From Manihot esculenta (Eukaryota; Streptophyta; Magnoliopsida; Malpighiales; Euphorbiaceae), in assembly GCF_001659605.2 (NCBI RefSeq), contig NC_035171.2:25585825-25649824 (forward strand): 64,000 bases of DNA, in the 5' to 3' direction. Made by a program: the position numbers and the translations under genes. This document shows positions 39,001 through 45,679 of this stretch, piece by piece; the first letter of the stretch is position 1; each line of letters starts with the position of its first letter. The notes beneath the pieces were generated by a model, which saw only the letters and a list, made by a program, of their open reading frames with translations, did no database searches and was not told where the DNA came from.

Positions 39001-42000
39001 ATGAATAAGTAAACGTAAGTTTGGTCGCAGGAGAGCATGAGTCAGAATAATCAATTGCATAACTCTGAGCATATTCTTTGGCCATAATTCAGGCTTTTAA
39101 ACGAGTGAGAATACCATTTATTTTGTTCTTTATTGCAAATATTCATTTACAGCTAATAGTTTTCTTATCTATAGGCAAAAACACCGGTTCTTTAGTACCA
39201 TTACCATCTAGGGTCACATTTCCTCTTCTATAGCAGCATCCTAGATGGGACAATGACTCAACAACCATGTTAAGAATGGAATAGATTCTATAGAGAAATA
39301 AAACAATGAAAGGAGACAAATGATCATAGGAGTCAAAAGATGAGACAAGGCTATTAAGAATCGAATAATCACACAATTCAAAGAATAAGCACGAAAAGAA
39401 ATCAAAACACAAATTTAATGTGATTGATCAATTTGGCTACGTGCAGTTAGGGTTTTTTTATTTTTCAAACAAAATACATTAGGAGAATATTACGTATTTA
39501 TACATTCAAGGAAAATACAAAATGACAAAATAGCTCTAAAAAAAATTAGCCTCGGGAGCCCCGGAATCCCCACTTTTGGGACAGTCCATAATATAGTATT
39601 AGGCTCCATGTCTTAACAATTTTTCCACTTGGAGACTAATCTAGTCAACCCAGCCATCTTCATTCTCCATGCCAATGTATCCAACAAAAAACACCAAGTT
39701 GCAAACATATTTCACACTAACGTAGAAGACCAACTAAGGCCTCGCACAGCCCAGCTTTCCAGCATCAACTCCTTTAGTCAACATGTCTGCTGGATTCTTA
39801 GTACCTTCAATTTTCTTCAGACATGTTGAATCCCACATCGGTTGTGGAAAGGGGTAATGTGCCCCTTATATGGGTTATAGACACTCCTCCCTCTTGAGCT
39901 AGCTTTTGGGGTGAGTTAGGCCTGGCCCAAATTTAACATGGTATCAGAGCCTTCCCATCCGATGTTAGGCGCCCCATAAATGTGCCACGCACCAGTAAAA
40001 ATTATGGGCATGAGGGGTGCGTGTTGAATCCCACATCGGTTGTGGAAAGGGGTAATGTGCCCTTTATATGGGTTATAGGCACTCCTCCCCCTTGAGTTAG
40101 CTTTTGGGGTGAGTTAGGCCTGGCCCAAAATTAACAAGACACATCTCACCTTTTCCATCAGACTACGAGTGAAATGATATTTATGTCGGATGTATTTTGT
40201 TTTGAAGTGATACACTAGATTTTTCACCAACTGTATGACACTCTGGCTATTATCGTAAAGAATCTTGTCAAGATACTTCTTGCCCAACTCTTCCAAGTAA
40301 TCAGTCAAATATATCATCTCCTTACCAGTTTCAGCAATTGCCACATATTCACTCTCTGTAGATGATATAGAAACACACTTCTGAAGTTTAGACATCTAGC
40401 TCACTACTGTCCTATCTGTCCCTTTTATAGTATAGACATACTCAGATGTGCTTTTGCTTGTATCCACATCTCCACTAAGATCAGCATCAACAAAATCCTC
40501 TAATACTACCTTGCTATTCCCATAACAAAGTGATGTATTAGCTATTCCTTTTAAGTATCTCAGAAGCCACTTCACAGCTTCCCAATGCGCTTTCCTTGGA
40601 ACTGACATATATCTGTTCAGCTCTTACTGCATGTGCTATATCAGGTCTAATGTAGACGATAGCATACATCATACTCTCAACTGCAGAAGTGTAAAGGTAC
40701 TTTTGCCATGTGATCACGTTTCATGGTTGTCTTGGGTGATTGTTGCTTTGACAATTTGAGATAGTTAGCCAAAGGCGTGGTCCTCGGCTTGGCATCATCA
40801 ATTCTGAACCTGGACAAATTGCTCCTGGGACAAATTTAGAATTTCAACAGACCTGTCCCGGAAAATCCTCATGCCTAGAATCTACTTTGCTGCACCCAAA
40901 TCTTTTATTTCAAACTCTAATGACAGTCTCCCCTTAAGATTATTGATTTCCTCCATACTTGACCCTGCAATTAACATATCATTCACATACAAGAGTAAAA
41001 TAACAAAAAAGTTAGTAGACTTCTTAATATAACAACACTGATCCTTTTCACTCGTTTGAAAACCATTTTTACACAAAAAAGAATCAAACTTCTTATACCA
41101 CTGTCTTGGAGCTTGCTTCAACTCATACAAACTCCTCTTAAGCTTGCACACCATGTGTTCCTTATCAGAAACCTCATATACCTGTGGTTGCTACATGTAA
41201 ATCTCTTTCTCCAGATTTTCATGTAAAAATATTATTTTTACATCTATATGTTCAAGTTGCAAGTTCTCTGCTCCAATAATACTCGGCAAAATTTTGATTG
41301 TGGTTAGCTTCACTACGGAGAGAATATTTCAGTGTAATCAATACATTTTCTTTGTGAATACCCCTTAACCACCAATTAAGCCTTGAACTTAGCTTTACCA
41401 TAAGTTTCATTCTTGATTCTGTAAACCCACTTATTCAACAAAGCTTTCTTTCCTGCAGACAATTCAGTTAATTACCAAGTGTCATTCTTCTCAAGTGACC
41501 ATTTCTCACCATCCATGGCTTGCTCCCACTCGATTGAATCCTTCACTTGCAAAGCCTCTAAAGGATTCCGGTTCCCCTCAATCAGTCAACAGCAAATAAT
41601 ATAAGGAAGGTGAATACTTTTATGGTGATTTGGTAGCCTTGGTAGATCTCCTCAACACCAGTGCAGGTGTGATTAGCTATTATTCTGGTTCTGCAACAGT
41701 GTTTTCTGAATTCTCCTGTGGTCTTATTGCAACATCACTAGCTGAAATTTCTTGCAACTCAATCTCAGCTCCCACTTCTTTTGCATCTTCAGATCACACC
41801 CCAGACTTGTCCTCATAGAGGATATTCTCATCAAATGTCACATCACAGTGTCTTAAAATCTTTCTGTTATTGTCATCCCAAAATATGTACCCAAACTGAT
41901 TCAAACCATACCCAATAAAGTAACATTTCAAAGCCTTTACATCAAGTTTGTCTCTCTTCTCTGGATCAATGTGAAAATAAGCAGCACACTCAAAAGTCCG

Positions 42001-45000
42001 CAGGTGAGTAAACTTGACTTCTTTACCCGACCAAACTTCTTGGATCTTGAAATCCAAAGGAACTGAAGGTCCTCTATTTATCAAATATGTTGTTGTGCAC
42101 ACTACATCTGCCCAAAATATATTTGGCAGCCCAGCATCTTTTGCAACCCAAAGGAACTGAAGGTCCTCTTTTGCATCTTCAGATTGCACCTCAGACTTGT
42201 CTTTATACAGGACATTCCATCAAATGTCACATCATAGTGTCTCAAAATCTTCCTGTTTTTGCCATCCCAAAATCTGTACCCACACTAAGCCGAACCATAC
42301 CCAATAAAGTAACACTTCAAAACCTTTGTATCAAGTTTGTCTCTCTTTTCTATATCAATGTGAACATAAGCAGCACACTTAAAAGTCCGCAGGTGAGTAA
42401 ACTTAACCTCTTTACCCATTGGGATCTTGAAACCCAAAGGAACTGAAGCTCCTCTATCAAATATGTAGTTGTGCTCATTGCATCTGCCCAAAACATATTT
42501 GGCAACCCAGCATGTAGCCTCATGCTTCTTGTTCGCTCATTCAACATTCTGTTCATCCTTTCAGGAATCCTATTCTGTCTTGCTTTACTAGGAATTGTCC
42601 TAGTGCACTTGGTTCCCTCATCAGCACAGAACTCTTTGAATTCTGTATAATCATACTCTCCTCCATTATCAGACCTTAGGCATATATCTTCAACTCAGCA
42701 CGATTTTCAACTTTAGCTTTCCACATCTTAAAAGTGGCAAACACATCTGATTTGTATTTTAGAAAGTAAACCCATACCTTCCTACTTAAGTCATCAATGA
42801 AGGTAATATAGTACTTCAAACCAACAAGAGAAGAAACTGGGAATGGCCCCCACACTAGTCATATGTACTAATTCTAAGCGTTTTGCCTTTGGTTCTCTGG
42901 TAGCCTTTGTGAAACTGATTCGTTTCTACTTTTTCAGAATACAACTCTCACATAGACCCATATCAACAGAAATCCACCCATACAGATACCCCTTCGAAAC
43001 TAGCATCTTCATCCCCTTCTCACTTGTGTGTCCAAGCCTGTTTTGCCACCGCAGCAACCATGTCCGAACACCCATGCAATAGTGTATAAAATTTCAAATT
43101 TTATGTCCCGTGCTATCACCATAACTCCTTTCACAATTTTTCTTTTGCTAAGAGCAATGGGGAGATCTAAGTTAGAATCATGATCAGTGGTGGGAAGAGT
43201 ATCCAATCTTCAATAGCAAACATGAATGCTAGAAGATCGAAGTTGCTAGGGTAGATAGACCAGGAGGGTTCTTAAAGTTCTGAGAAGTGAGAACTAGATA
43301 TTTGTATGACAGTATGGCAGAAGATCATCTATATTTATGTTACACTGTATGCGAAGAGACCATCTTCTTTCTCCCAACTTTCATCAATGAATGAGGGAGG
43401 AAAATGGAGCAGATTCAAATAATGTGATCTCTGCAAATACAAGATAACAGAAAAAGTCGAAGAGAAACACTTTCACCTTTCTGAAGACAAGAATAATCAG
43501 AAGACACATTAAAGAGACTATATGCATAATTTTCTTCTTATACCATGGGAGAAGAAATTCTTGCAATTCATAATGATTTGATCTGTGTGTTTGTTGTCTC
43601 TCTATATGTACATGCGTGTATATATATATATATATATATATTTTCCCGTTATTGAATTATTTAATTAGCCTAAAAAGGAATGCATATACAGTACACATGT
43701 TGACTTTGCACAACATCACATGTTGCTCTTCATCAATTTCAATTGTATGTTTGCAAGGATATTTACTTTTTATGTTTAACGCTGCAGGGTATGATGGCAC
43801 TTCTGGATATTCAACTAAATGCTGTCTCCGTCGTAAACCTTATAATGTCAATCGGAATTGCTGTTGAATTTTGTGTGCATATTGCACATGCTTTCTTGGT
43901 TAGTATCACTTCAGTTGTATTAACTTAAAGGCTTTTCTTTGCTTCAAAATTCTTCTCTAGAAGGCTTGGACAAGGTAGCACAGCTATAACTGGGGCATAT
44001 GGCTGCACAGTTCACGATTGTTAAAGAGTTTTGTCTGGCTTCTTTTCTTTTCCTTTTTTTTTTTCCCTGAATATTTATGCTTTTTGCGAAGTAATGATCA
44101 TTATAGATGTATTACATTTACATGCAATTGGTCACTGCATCCCCAATTCAACACTTAACTCTCCTTGACATGTCATCAGATGATCTATTTCCTGTTGATA
44201 ATCTCCCATAATTTGCCAATATTCCACAATCTTGTGCTGTTCCTTACAGGTAAGTCATGGTAATAGGAGCCATAGGGCTAAGGAGGCCTTGAGTACCATG
44301 GGAGCTTCTGTCTTCAGGTTTGCTGCTTACATTTTAATTTTCGCAATTGAATTGTGGAGTAGGGACGTGGCTGCTGTGTAATCAGTTTTAGTAGTATGTC
44401 TTCTACTAGAAGAAGATTAACCATAAACTTGAATTTGAGCATTCTTTTGTGCACCATTGCTTTTAAGATCCTTGTTAAAGCCCATGTTTGTGCCTGATTA
44501 TTTTCAGATTTACTCTGGCCATTGAAGCACTTGCTGATAATATTGTCTTTTGCCGCTTCTTTTTGCAGTGGAATTACTCTCACGAAGCTTGTCGGAGTCA
44601 TTGTCCTTTCCCTCTCAAGATCTGAAATTTTTGTGGTCTCTGCCCCTTTTCTTTAACCCTTGACTAGCTTTAACTGGATCAGAGATGTAAAAATGGCTTT
44701 GGGGTTTTGCAGGTTTATTACTTCCAAATGTACCTGGCACTGGTCATTATTGGTTTCTTGCATGGGCTAATCTTTCTACCAGTAAGTTAACTGATATACC
44801 CCGGTTTACAATAACCATTGTTCGACTGCAATCTCTTGGTTCTTTCCTGTATTGATGCTTCTGTGTTATTATGAAAAAAAGTTGTGACCTTAGGCCAATT
44901 GAACTTCAAAGTTGGAATATTTAATCATTTCTCGATCCATTATATCTAAACTTTTTAATTTTAAATAAAGAGTTAAACCTTTGAAATGGGATGCAATTAT

Positions 45001-45279
45001 AACAAAGTTCATCCAACTCACCAAAGTACAAAATCTATTTAGGGTGGTTGATTATCATAATTGTCCATTAGTCATTGGCTATAATCGAGACAAATAGCGT
45101 AAACTTCTAACTTTAATCTGGATGCTAAAGTGATAGCTCATACTAGTTCCCTTACGCGTTTATTTGCCTTGCATTTTGGCTCGCAGGTGATACTGAGCTT
45201 ATTCGGGCCACCATCGATACATGTACGAATTGAAAAACAAGGGGATGAGACAGCATCTGCATCATCTCAGCTGAGCTGA
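1647..45279 (+). CDS. NPC1: NPC1-like sterol transporter (3' part of gene, 25 exons)
   Basis: Niemann-Pick C1 family integral membrane protein, which in eukaryotes moves sterols across late-endosome or vacuole membranes. I see 25 exons with GT-AG borders: 1647-1742, 1823-1924, 3627-3740, 3896-3979, 5823-5951, 6726-6924, 7013-7156, 7287-7330, 7765-7848, 7953-8021, 8129-8205, 13910-13979, 18158-18307, 26155-26220, 26412-26556, 26662-26726, 26833-26898, 36857-36950, 38239-38275, 38383-38440, 43788-43898, 44250-44317, 44569-44635, 44713-44781, 45187-45279. They total 2301 nt (766 residues plus TGA) and every phase joins. Plant NPC1 proteins are about 1270 residues, so roughly the first 500 are encoded upstream of the window. 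Exon order matches the family: end of the middle lumenal domain, sterol-sensing domain, Cys-rich lumenal domain, C-terminal membrane helices. Large introns hold transposons but no exon is damaged, so the gene is probably functional. Exon borders are read by eye and may be off by a few bases at ambiguous junctions. Confidence 0.95.
2051..2804 (+). mobile_element. hAT-like MITE, copy A (754 bp)
   Basis: Terminal inverted repeats CATGGTTTTAAAT and ATTTAAAACCATG, flanked by a perfect 8-bp target duplication CTATGGAG at 2043-2050 and 2805-2812. An 8-bp duplication is characteristic of the hAT superfamily. The ends are GC-rich and packed with subterminal palindromes such as TAACGGCCGTTA and CCGTTACGTAACGG; the middle is AT-rich and non-coding. 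No transposase frame is present. Two further copies lie in this gene at 9988 and 14494. Confidence 0.88.
3896..7330 (+). CDS. NPC1: NPC1 exons 4-8: sterol-sensing domain
   Basis: Exons 3896-3979, 5823-5951, 6726-6924, 7013-7156 and 7287-7330. The translation gives five hydrophobic helices with the family signatures [14 protein letters not shown] and FIPMPACR, followed by [12 protein letters not shown]. This is the Patched/NPC1/SREBP-cleavage-activating-protein sterol-sensing fold. The last exon (44 nt) closes with GLLTRYMK, the cytosolic link to the next helix. Splice phases 1, 1 and 0 are consistent across the three last junctions. Confidence 0.93.
3980..5822. other. NPC1 intron; possible MITE at about 4310-4752
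   Basis: The segment from tatgttacttggactc (4311) to gagtcggagtatc (4752) has ends that are rough inverted complements and contains repeated GTGTCGGA/GTGTCAGACAC words, a pattern common in plant MITEs; exact ends and target duplication are not clear. It contains a 37-bp tandem duplication with units beginning at 4371 and 4408. The rest of the intron shows nothing recognisable. Confidence 0.35.
5999..6026. repeat. (CT)n microsatellite
   Basis: Fourteen CT units in the intron after the NPC1 exon at 5823-5951. Confidence 0.95.
7765..8205 (+). CDS. NPC1: NPC1 exons 9-11: helix and start of C-terminal lumenal domain
   Basis: Exons 7765-7848, 7953-8021 and 8129-8205. They encode a hydrophobic helix ([12 protein letters not shown]), then [17 protein letters not shown] and RIGPPLYFV, conserved at the start of the second large lumenal loop of NPC1/Patched proteins. 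The last exon ends in phase 2 and joins the exon at 13910 across a 5.7-kb intron. Confidence 0.93.
8252..9330 (+). mobile_element. Small non-autonomous LTR element without coding capacity
   Basis: Two direct repeats starting TGTTGGAATT, at 8252 (to about 8433) and 9141 (to about 9330), share the order GCATGGGA, CATTGAAGA, TATGAGAAA, TTCCATAT. The second is preceded by the purine-rich tract tgagggagag, a good polypurine tract, which sets + orientation. The roughly 700-bp interior is CT-rich and has no retroviral domain. The outer ends are diverged and no target duplication is certain. Confidence 0.6.
9988..10421 (+). mobile_element. hAT-like MITE, copy C (434 bp, internally deleted)
   Basis: Degenerate terminal repeats CATTGTTTTACAT and ATTTGATTCCATG, flanked by a perfect 8-bp duplication ACCATGTG at 9980-9987 and 10422-10429. 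Internal words (ggcctataacggg, aaagttcatgaaat, ggccataacgtaac) match copies A and B, but the AT-rich centre is shortened and the CpG-rich ends have decayed. Confidence 0.82.
10430..11659. other. NPC1 intron, unrecognised sequence with a 36-bp tandem duplication
   Basis: No exon or element is recognisable. A 36-bp unit beginning agaatagttggttgta occurs twice in tandem at 11502 and 11538. A 92-codon frame at 10600-10878 resembles nothing known to me and has no support as a gene. Confidence 0.4.
11660..11973 (-). mobile_element. TRIM element, complete (314 bp)
   Basis: LTRs 11660-11774 and 11858-11973, with the complement of the Met-tRNA primer site (ggctctgatacca) at 11845-11857. A perfect 5-bp duplication CATCT flanks it at 11655-11659 and 11974-11978. 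It encodes no protein and would have moved in trans. Confidence 0.9.
12123..12233 (-). mobile_element. Solo LTR of the TRIM family (111 bp)
   Basis: A single LTR copy, from TGTTAAATTTGG to GGGATTCAACA, flanked by a perfect 5-bp duplication GCAAG (12118-12122 and 12234-12238). One LTR with an intact duplication is the product of LTR-LTR recombination after insertion. Confidence 0.9.
12404..13147 (-). pseudogene. Gypsy gag remnant fused to element 3' end
   Basis: Two frames (13147-12695 and 12649-12404). The first is a coiled-coil-prone N-terminal gag segment ([19 protein letters not shown]). The second begins like the MAERRAKGLC-type plant gypsy linker ahead of a zinc knuckle, but the knuckle cysteines are gone. 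It then runs into [13 protein letters not shown], which resembles the extreme 3' end of gypsy polyproteins. Protease, reverse transcriptase and integrase are missing, so pol was deleted. Confidence 0.55.
13366..13670 (+). mobile_element. Solo LTR of an unidentified LTR retrotransposon (305 bp)
   Basis: Runs from TGTTATAAGG to CCATAACA with a perfect 5-bp duplication GATTC (13361-13365 and 13671-13675). A TATA-like tataaataaca and a downstream CT-rich stretch suggest a promoter and transcript start, giving + orientation. No internal region remains. Confidence 0.85.
13910..18307 (+). CDS. NPC1: NPC1 exons 12-13: Cys-rich lumenal domain
   Basis: Exons 13910-13979 and 18158-18307. They encode [18 protein letters not shown] and then [20 protein letters not shown], with closely spaced cysteines typical of the disulfide-bonded C-terminal lumenal domain. 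The two exons stand alone between TE-filled introns of 5.7, 4.2 and 7.8 kb. Confidence 0.92.
14494..15265 (-). mobile_element. hAT-like MITE, copy B (772 bp)
   Basis: Same family as copy A but inverted: it starts CATGGTTTTAAAT next to the CCGTTACGTAACGG-type end and finishes with the CGCGGTCGCGG-type end and ATTTAAAACCATG. A perfect 8-bp duplication GTTGGATA lies at 14486-14493 and 15266-15273. The AT-rich interior corresponds closely to the complement of copy A, implying recent activity of the family. Confidence 0.88.
15571..16020 (-). pseudogene. Copia integrase remnant, C-terminal half (element B')
   Basis: Reads [20 protein letters not shown] and [17 protein letters not shown], then [18 protein letters not shown]: the end of the copia integrase core and the linker toward reverse transcriptase. 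The frame then hits the internal deletion at about 15580 and no polymerase follows. Confidence 0.75.
16356..16763 (-). pseudogene. Copia GAG-pre-integrase remnant (element B')
   Basis: Contains [42 protein letters not shown] and ends IVHSDV, the usual order leading into the copia integrase. The expected HxxxH zinc pair is altered (HSRWEH) and the frame is broken before the rest of integrase at about 16340. Confidence 0.78.
17415..17540. repeat. 126-bp near-perfect palindrome in the copia B' leader
   Basis: Two 63-bp arms meet with no spacer at 17477/17478 (centre ggcaga|tctgcc) and are exact inverted complements apart from one mismatch. It lies between the 5' LTR and the first coding remnant. 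The related copia at 27825-31875 has only one arm-like copy at the equivalent site (about 31540-31605), so the palindrome arose after the two copies split. Confidence 0.92.
18308..19112. other. NPC1 intron, unrecognised; 29-bp tandem duplication
   Basis: No exon or element recognised. The unit atactgaaggctaatcttg occurs twice in tandem with a 29-bp period (18609-18637, 18638-18666). Confidence 0.5.
19113..19486. mobile_element. Inverted-repeat MITE-like sequence
   Basis: The left arm (aaaactcattagttgatcc, then acataaaaatgtc, then gttttaaaa) recurs as its complement on the right (ttttaaaactc, gacatttttatgtg, ggatcaactaatgagttttt). Phrases like attactatttagtccctg are typical of a widespread plant foldback/MITE group. 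Arms are diverged and no target duplication is certain. Confidence 0.5.
19728..20521 (+). pseudogene. Copia gag zinc knuckle and protease region (element E)
   Basis: The frame 19728-20075 holds [15 protein letters not shown], a zinc knuckle whose last cysteine is replaced. A frameshift separates it from 20100-20521, which reads [13 protein letters not shown], a retropepsin-type D-P-G site, and then [11 protein letters not shown] and the GAG-pre-integrase segment. Confidence 0.7.
21740..23100 (+). pseudogene. Copia reverse transcriptase/RNase H remnant (element E)
   Basis: Recognisable pieces are [21 protein letters not shown] (about 21940), [22 protein letters not shown] sequence (about 22100), the polymerase site as YLDD (about 22390, usual YVDD), and RNase [18 protein letters not shown] (about 22870). 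It carries small tandem duplications at 21862-21897 and 22189-22262, plus many stops. Confidence 0.7.
23441..23938. repeat. Very AT-rich dispersed repeat, second copy
   Basis: About 400 bases of almost pure A/T, then a cluster of cgcct/tcgcc words and gtcttaataacact at the right edge. The same order occurs at about 480-890. The right edge abuts a copia fragment broken inside reverse transcriptase. It is probably a non-autonomous DNA transposon; the superfamily cannot be told. Confidence 0.55.
23939..25060 (+). mobile_element. 3' fragment of a copia element related to element A
   Basis: Starts mid reverse transcriptase ([20 protein letters not shown]), continues through RNase H pieces (24360-24770) to a polypurine tract and an LTR-like start at 24869 (attataggaaatag). 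Its protein trace parallels 35490-36400 of element A. A 31-base T run (about 24010-24040) interrupts the RT segment. Confidence 0.65.
25061..26154. other. NPC1 intron, unrecognised
   Basis: Rich in ggtttggttc-type words but with no domain, LTR or exon that I can support. The short frames here look random. Confidence 0.4.
26155..26898 (+). CDS. NPC1: NPC1 exons 14-17: rest of the lumenal domain
   Basis: Exons 26155-26220, 26412-26556, 26662-26726 and 26833-26898. They continue the Cys-rich segment ([12 protein letters not shown], then CKDCTT) and reach [19 protein letters not shown] and RTYHTPLN, strongly conserved in plant and animal NPC1. The third intron boundary of this block is phase 1. 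The intron 26557-26661 begins with a 27-bp tandem duplication. Confidence 0.93.
26566..26619. repeat. 27-bp tandem duplication in an NPC1 intron
   Basis: The unit attggcatgttctctttcat occurs twice in tandem with no visible divergence, so it is recent. It starts 10 bp inside the 5' splice site of the exon ending at 26556. Confidence 0.92.
27302..27489 (+). repeat. 5' LTR of copia element A
   Basis: Carries a short internal duplication of the ATAGGAARTAAATA word (27307 and 27327) absent from the 3' LTR, and a TATA-like cataaatatattg before the primer site. Confidence 0.8.
27825..31875 (-). mobile_element. Copia element B, nested antisense inside element A
   Basis: LTRs 27825-28057 (3' LTR) and 31645-31875 (5' LTR). 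The Met-tRNA primer complement ggctctgatacca abuts the 5' LTR, and ctccctctcaagctgga abuts the 3' LTR. The flanks repeat gggtg (27820-27824 and 31879-31883), with three extra bases (aaa) between the 5' LTR end and the right copy. It is the fuller relative of element B' at 15369 and still contains all pol domains, but in broken frames. Confidence 0.87.
28747..31188 (-). pseudogene. Copia polyprotein remnant (element B)
   Basis: Read right to left: GAG-pre-integrase (31188-30616, with [13 protein letters not shown] and CESCQLEKQ), integrase (30716-30135, with a D-N-A-G-E-Y site and [11 protein letters not shown]), linker, reverse transcriptase (29482-29273, [15 protein letters not shown]; 29052-28747, YVDDIVL) and RNase H traces to about 28350. 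Frames break repeatedly. An exact-period 33-bp (11-codon) tandem duplication lies after the YVDD site (28861-28926). Confidence 0.8.
32006..32820 (+). pseudogene. Copia gag (element A), broken
   Basis: Starts with ATG at 32006 and reads [17 protein letters not shown], the standard copia gag opening, and ends in a perfect CX2CX4HX4C zinc knuckle ([14 protein letters not shown], about 32760-32805). At least two frame breaks lie between 32239 and 32586. Confidence 0.78.
33000..36390 (+). pseudogene. Copia pol (element A), broken and split by a TRIM
   Basis: Traces of GAG-pre-integrase ([11 protein letters not shown], about 33460), integrase (33540-34100), reverse transcriptase before the TRIM (34600-35030, ending SPRTWFW) and after it (from 35350: YVDDIVIT at about 35450), and RNase H (35880-36320). 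Many stops; cannot make a polyprotein. Confidence 0.78.
35036..35346 (-). mobile_element. TRIM element inserted in copia A reverse transcriptase
   Basis: LTRs 35036-35150 and 35232-35346 (115 bp each), inserted between the SPRTWFW motif and the following FSEVV of the copia reverse transcriptase. The flanks (gcggg left, gcagg 2 bp beyond the right end) suggest a slightly decayed 5-bp duplication. The primer-binding complement has changed (ctctgatatta). Confidence 0.85.
36400..36565 (+). repeat. 3' LTR of copia element A
   Basis: Begins TGTTATAGG right after the polypurine tract and ends near tattactcctttac. It differs from the 5' LTR at many positions, so the insertion is old. Confidence 0.8.
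36857..38440 (+). CDS. NPC1: NPC1 exons 18-20: start of C-terminal membrane bundle
   Basis: Exons 36857-36950, 38239-38275 and 38383-38440. They encode [18 protein letters not shown], the re-entry point to the membrane in this family, then two hydrophobic segments around [19 protein letters not shown]. The 37-nt exon is very small but its phases (in 1, out 2) fit its neighbours. The 10-kb intron before this block contains the nested copia elements. Confidence 0.92.
38630..39418 (-). mobile_element. Copia reverse transcriptase fragment F
   Basis: The complement reads, through stops, [16 protein letters not shown] (about 39150), [19 protein letters not shown] (about 39060), [18 protein letters not shown] (about 38880) and [14 protein letters not shown] (about 38740), the order of a copia RT domain with MHVDD at the active site. 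No LTRs visible. Confidence 0.65.
39824..40136 (+). mobile_element. TRIM element, complete and best preserved (313 bp)
   Basis: LTRs 39824-39938 and 40022-40136 (115 bp each, TGTTGAATCCCACATCGG to TTAACA). A perfect Met-tRNA primer site TGGTATCAGAGCC follows at 39939-39951 and a purine-rich tract (gggcatgaggggtgcg) precedes the 3' LTR. The 5-bp duplication AGACA is at 39819-39823 and 40137-40141. It is inserted in the RNase H end of copia D. I looked for a 5S-rRNA-like box as in Cassandra TRIMs and saw none. Confidence 0.92.
41781..42514 (-). repeat. 390-bp tandem duplication inside copia D integrase
   Basis: Copy 1 starts ttgcatcttcagat at 41781 and copy 2 at 42171, giving a 390-bp period. 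Both carry the same order of integrase C-terminal codons, with scattered differences, so the duplication is old. Confidence 0.8.
43370..43566 (-). mobile_element. Small copia fragment (integrase-RT linker)
   Basis: The complement gives traces of a copia linker (SDYS-LQKG, then [13 protein letters not shown], matching the usual VSADVTFFE-PF motif). No ends are visible; it is probably a scrap of an element separate from D. Confidence 0.5.
43618..43641. repeat. (TA)n microsatellite
   Basis: About a dozen TA units in the intron before the NPC1 exon at 43788. Confidence 0.9.
43788..45279 (+). CDS. NPC1: NPC1 exons 21-25: C-terminal helices and stop
   Basis: Exons 43788-43898, 44250-44317, 44569-44635, 44713-44781 and 45187-45279. 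They encode [38 protein letters not shown] and [19 protein letters not shown], hallmark motifs of the last NPC1 helices, followed by a short polar tail ending QLS and TGA at 45277-45279. The stop lies inside a short GATCT-type microsatellite. Confidence 0.93.
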
Positions 45280-45300
45280 TCTGATCTGATCTGATCTGAG
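45271..45300 (+). repeat. TGATC microsatellite overlapping the NPC1 stop codon
   Basis: The sequence ctgagctgatctgatctgat and following bases forms about four TGATC units; the NPC1 stop TGA (45277-45279) is the first of them. Confidence 0.85.
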
Positions 45301-45679
45301 TGATTGGTGCAGTTTTATAGCCTTTTACTGTAAAACTATCATTTACGAAGAAATAGATTAAACTCTACTTTTTTTTAAGGAGCATTTAGACGTTAATTTT
45401 TCAAAGATGTTTCTATGAATATCAATGTCGATATTGTCATTTTTTAAAGATGTTTCTATTAATTATAAATTTATAACCTCACGCATAATAGAACTACTCT
45501 TAAGCAAGCATTATTAATTTGATTAATTTATTAATATGCTTAATTCGTTAATTAAATTAATGAAATTAGTCAGAGTATGCATGCAACAAACAACAAAAAG
45601 AAGAACAGGAAGAAAGGCCCTTGTCGTTGGTCAACGGACGTGTGTAATCCTAAGATACCGATATCAAACATCAAAATAT

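Larger units (their letters stand above)
39419..43206 (-). mobile_element. Copia element D, 5'-truncated and decayed
   Basis: Probable 3' LTR ending at 39618 (complement starts TGTTAAGACATGG) next to a purine-rich tract. Then, going up: the polyprotein C-terminus ([10 protein letters not shown], about 39785), RNase H (40608-40150, interrupted by the TRIM at 39824-40136), reverse transcriptase (41154-40620), integrase (42600-41794, containing a 390-bp tandem duplication) and GAG-pre-integrase (43206-42850). No gag or 5' LTR was found. Confidence 0.72.

Noticed and set aside
39824..40136. Cassandra TRIM with an embedded 5S rRNA promoter
   Set aside because: Size and LTR start are similar in style, but I could not find the 5S-like A, IE and C box region in the LTR.
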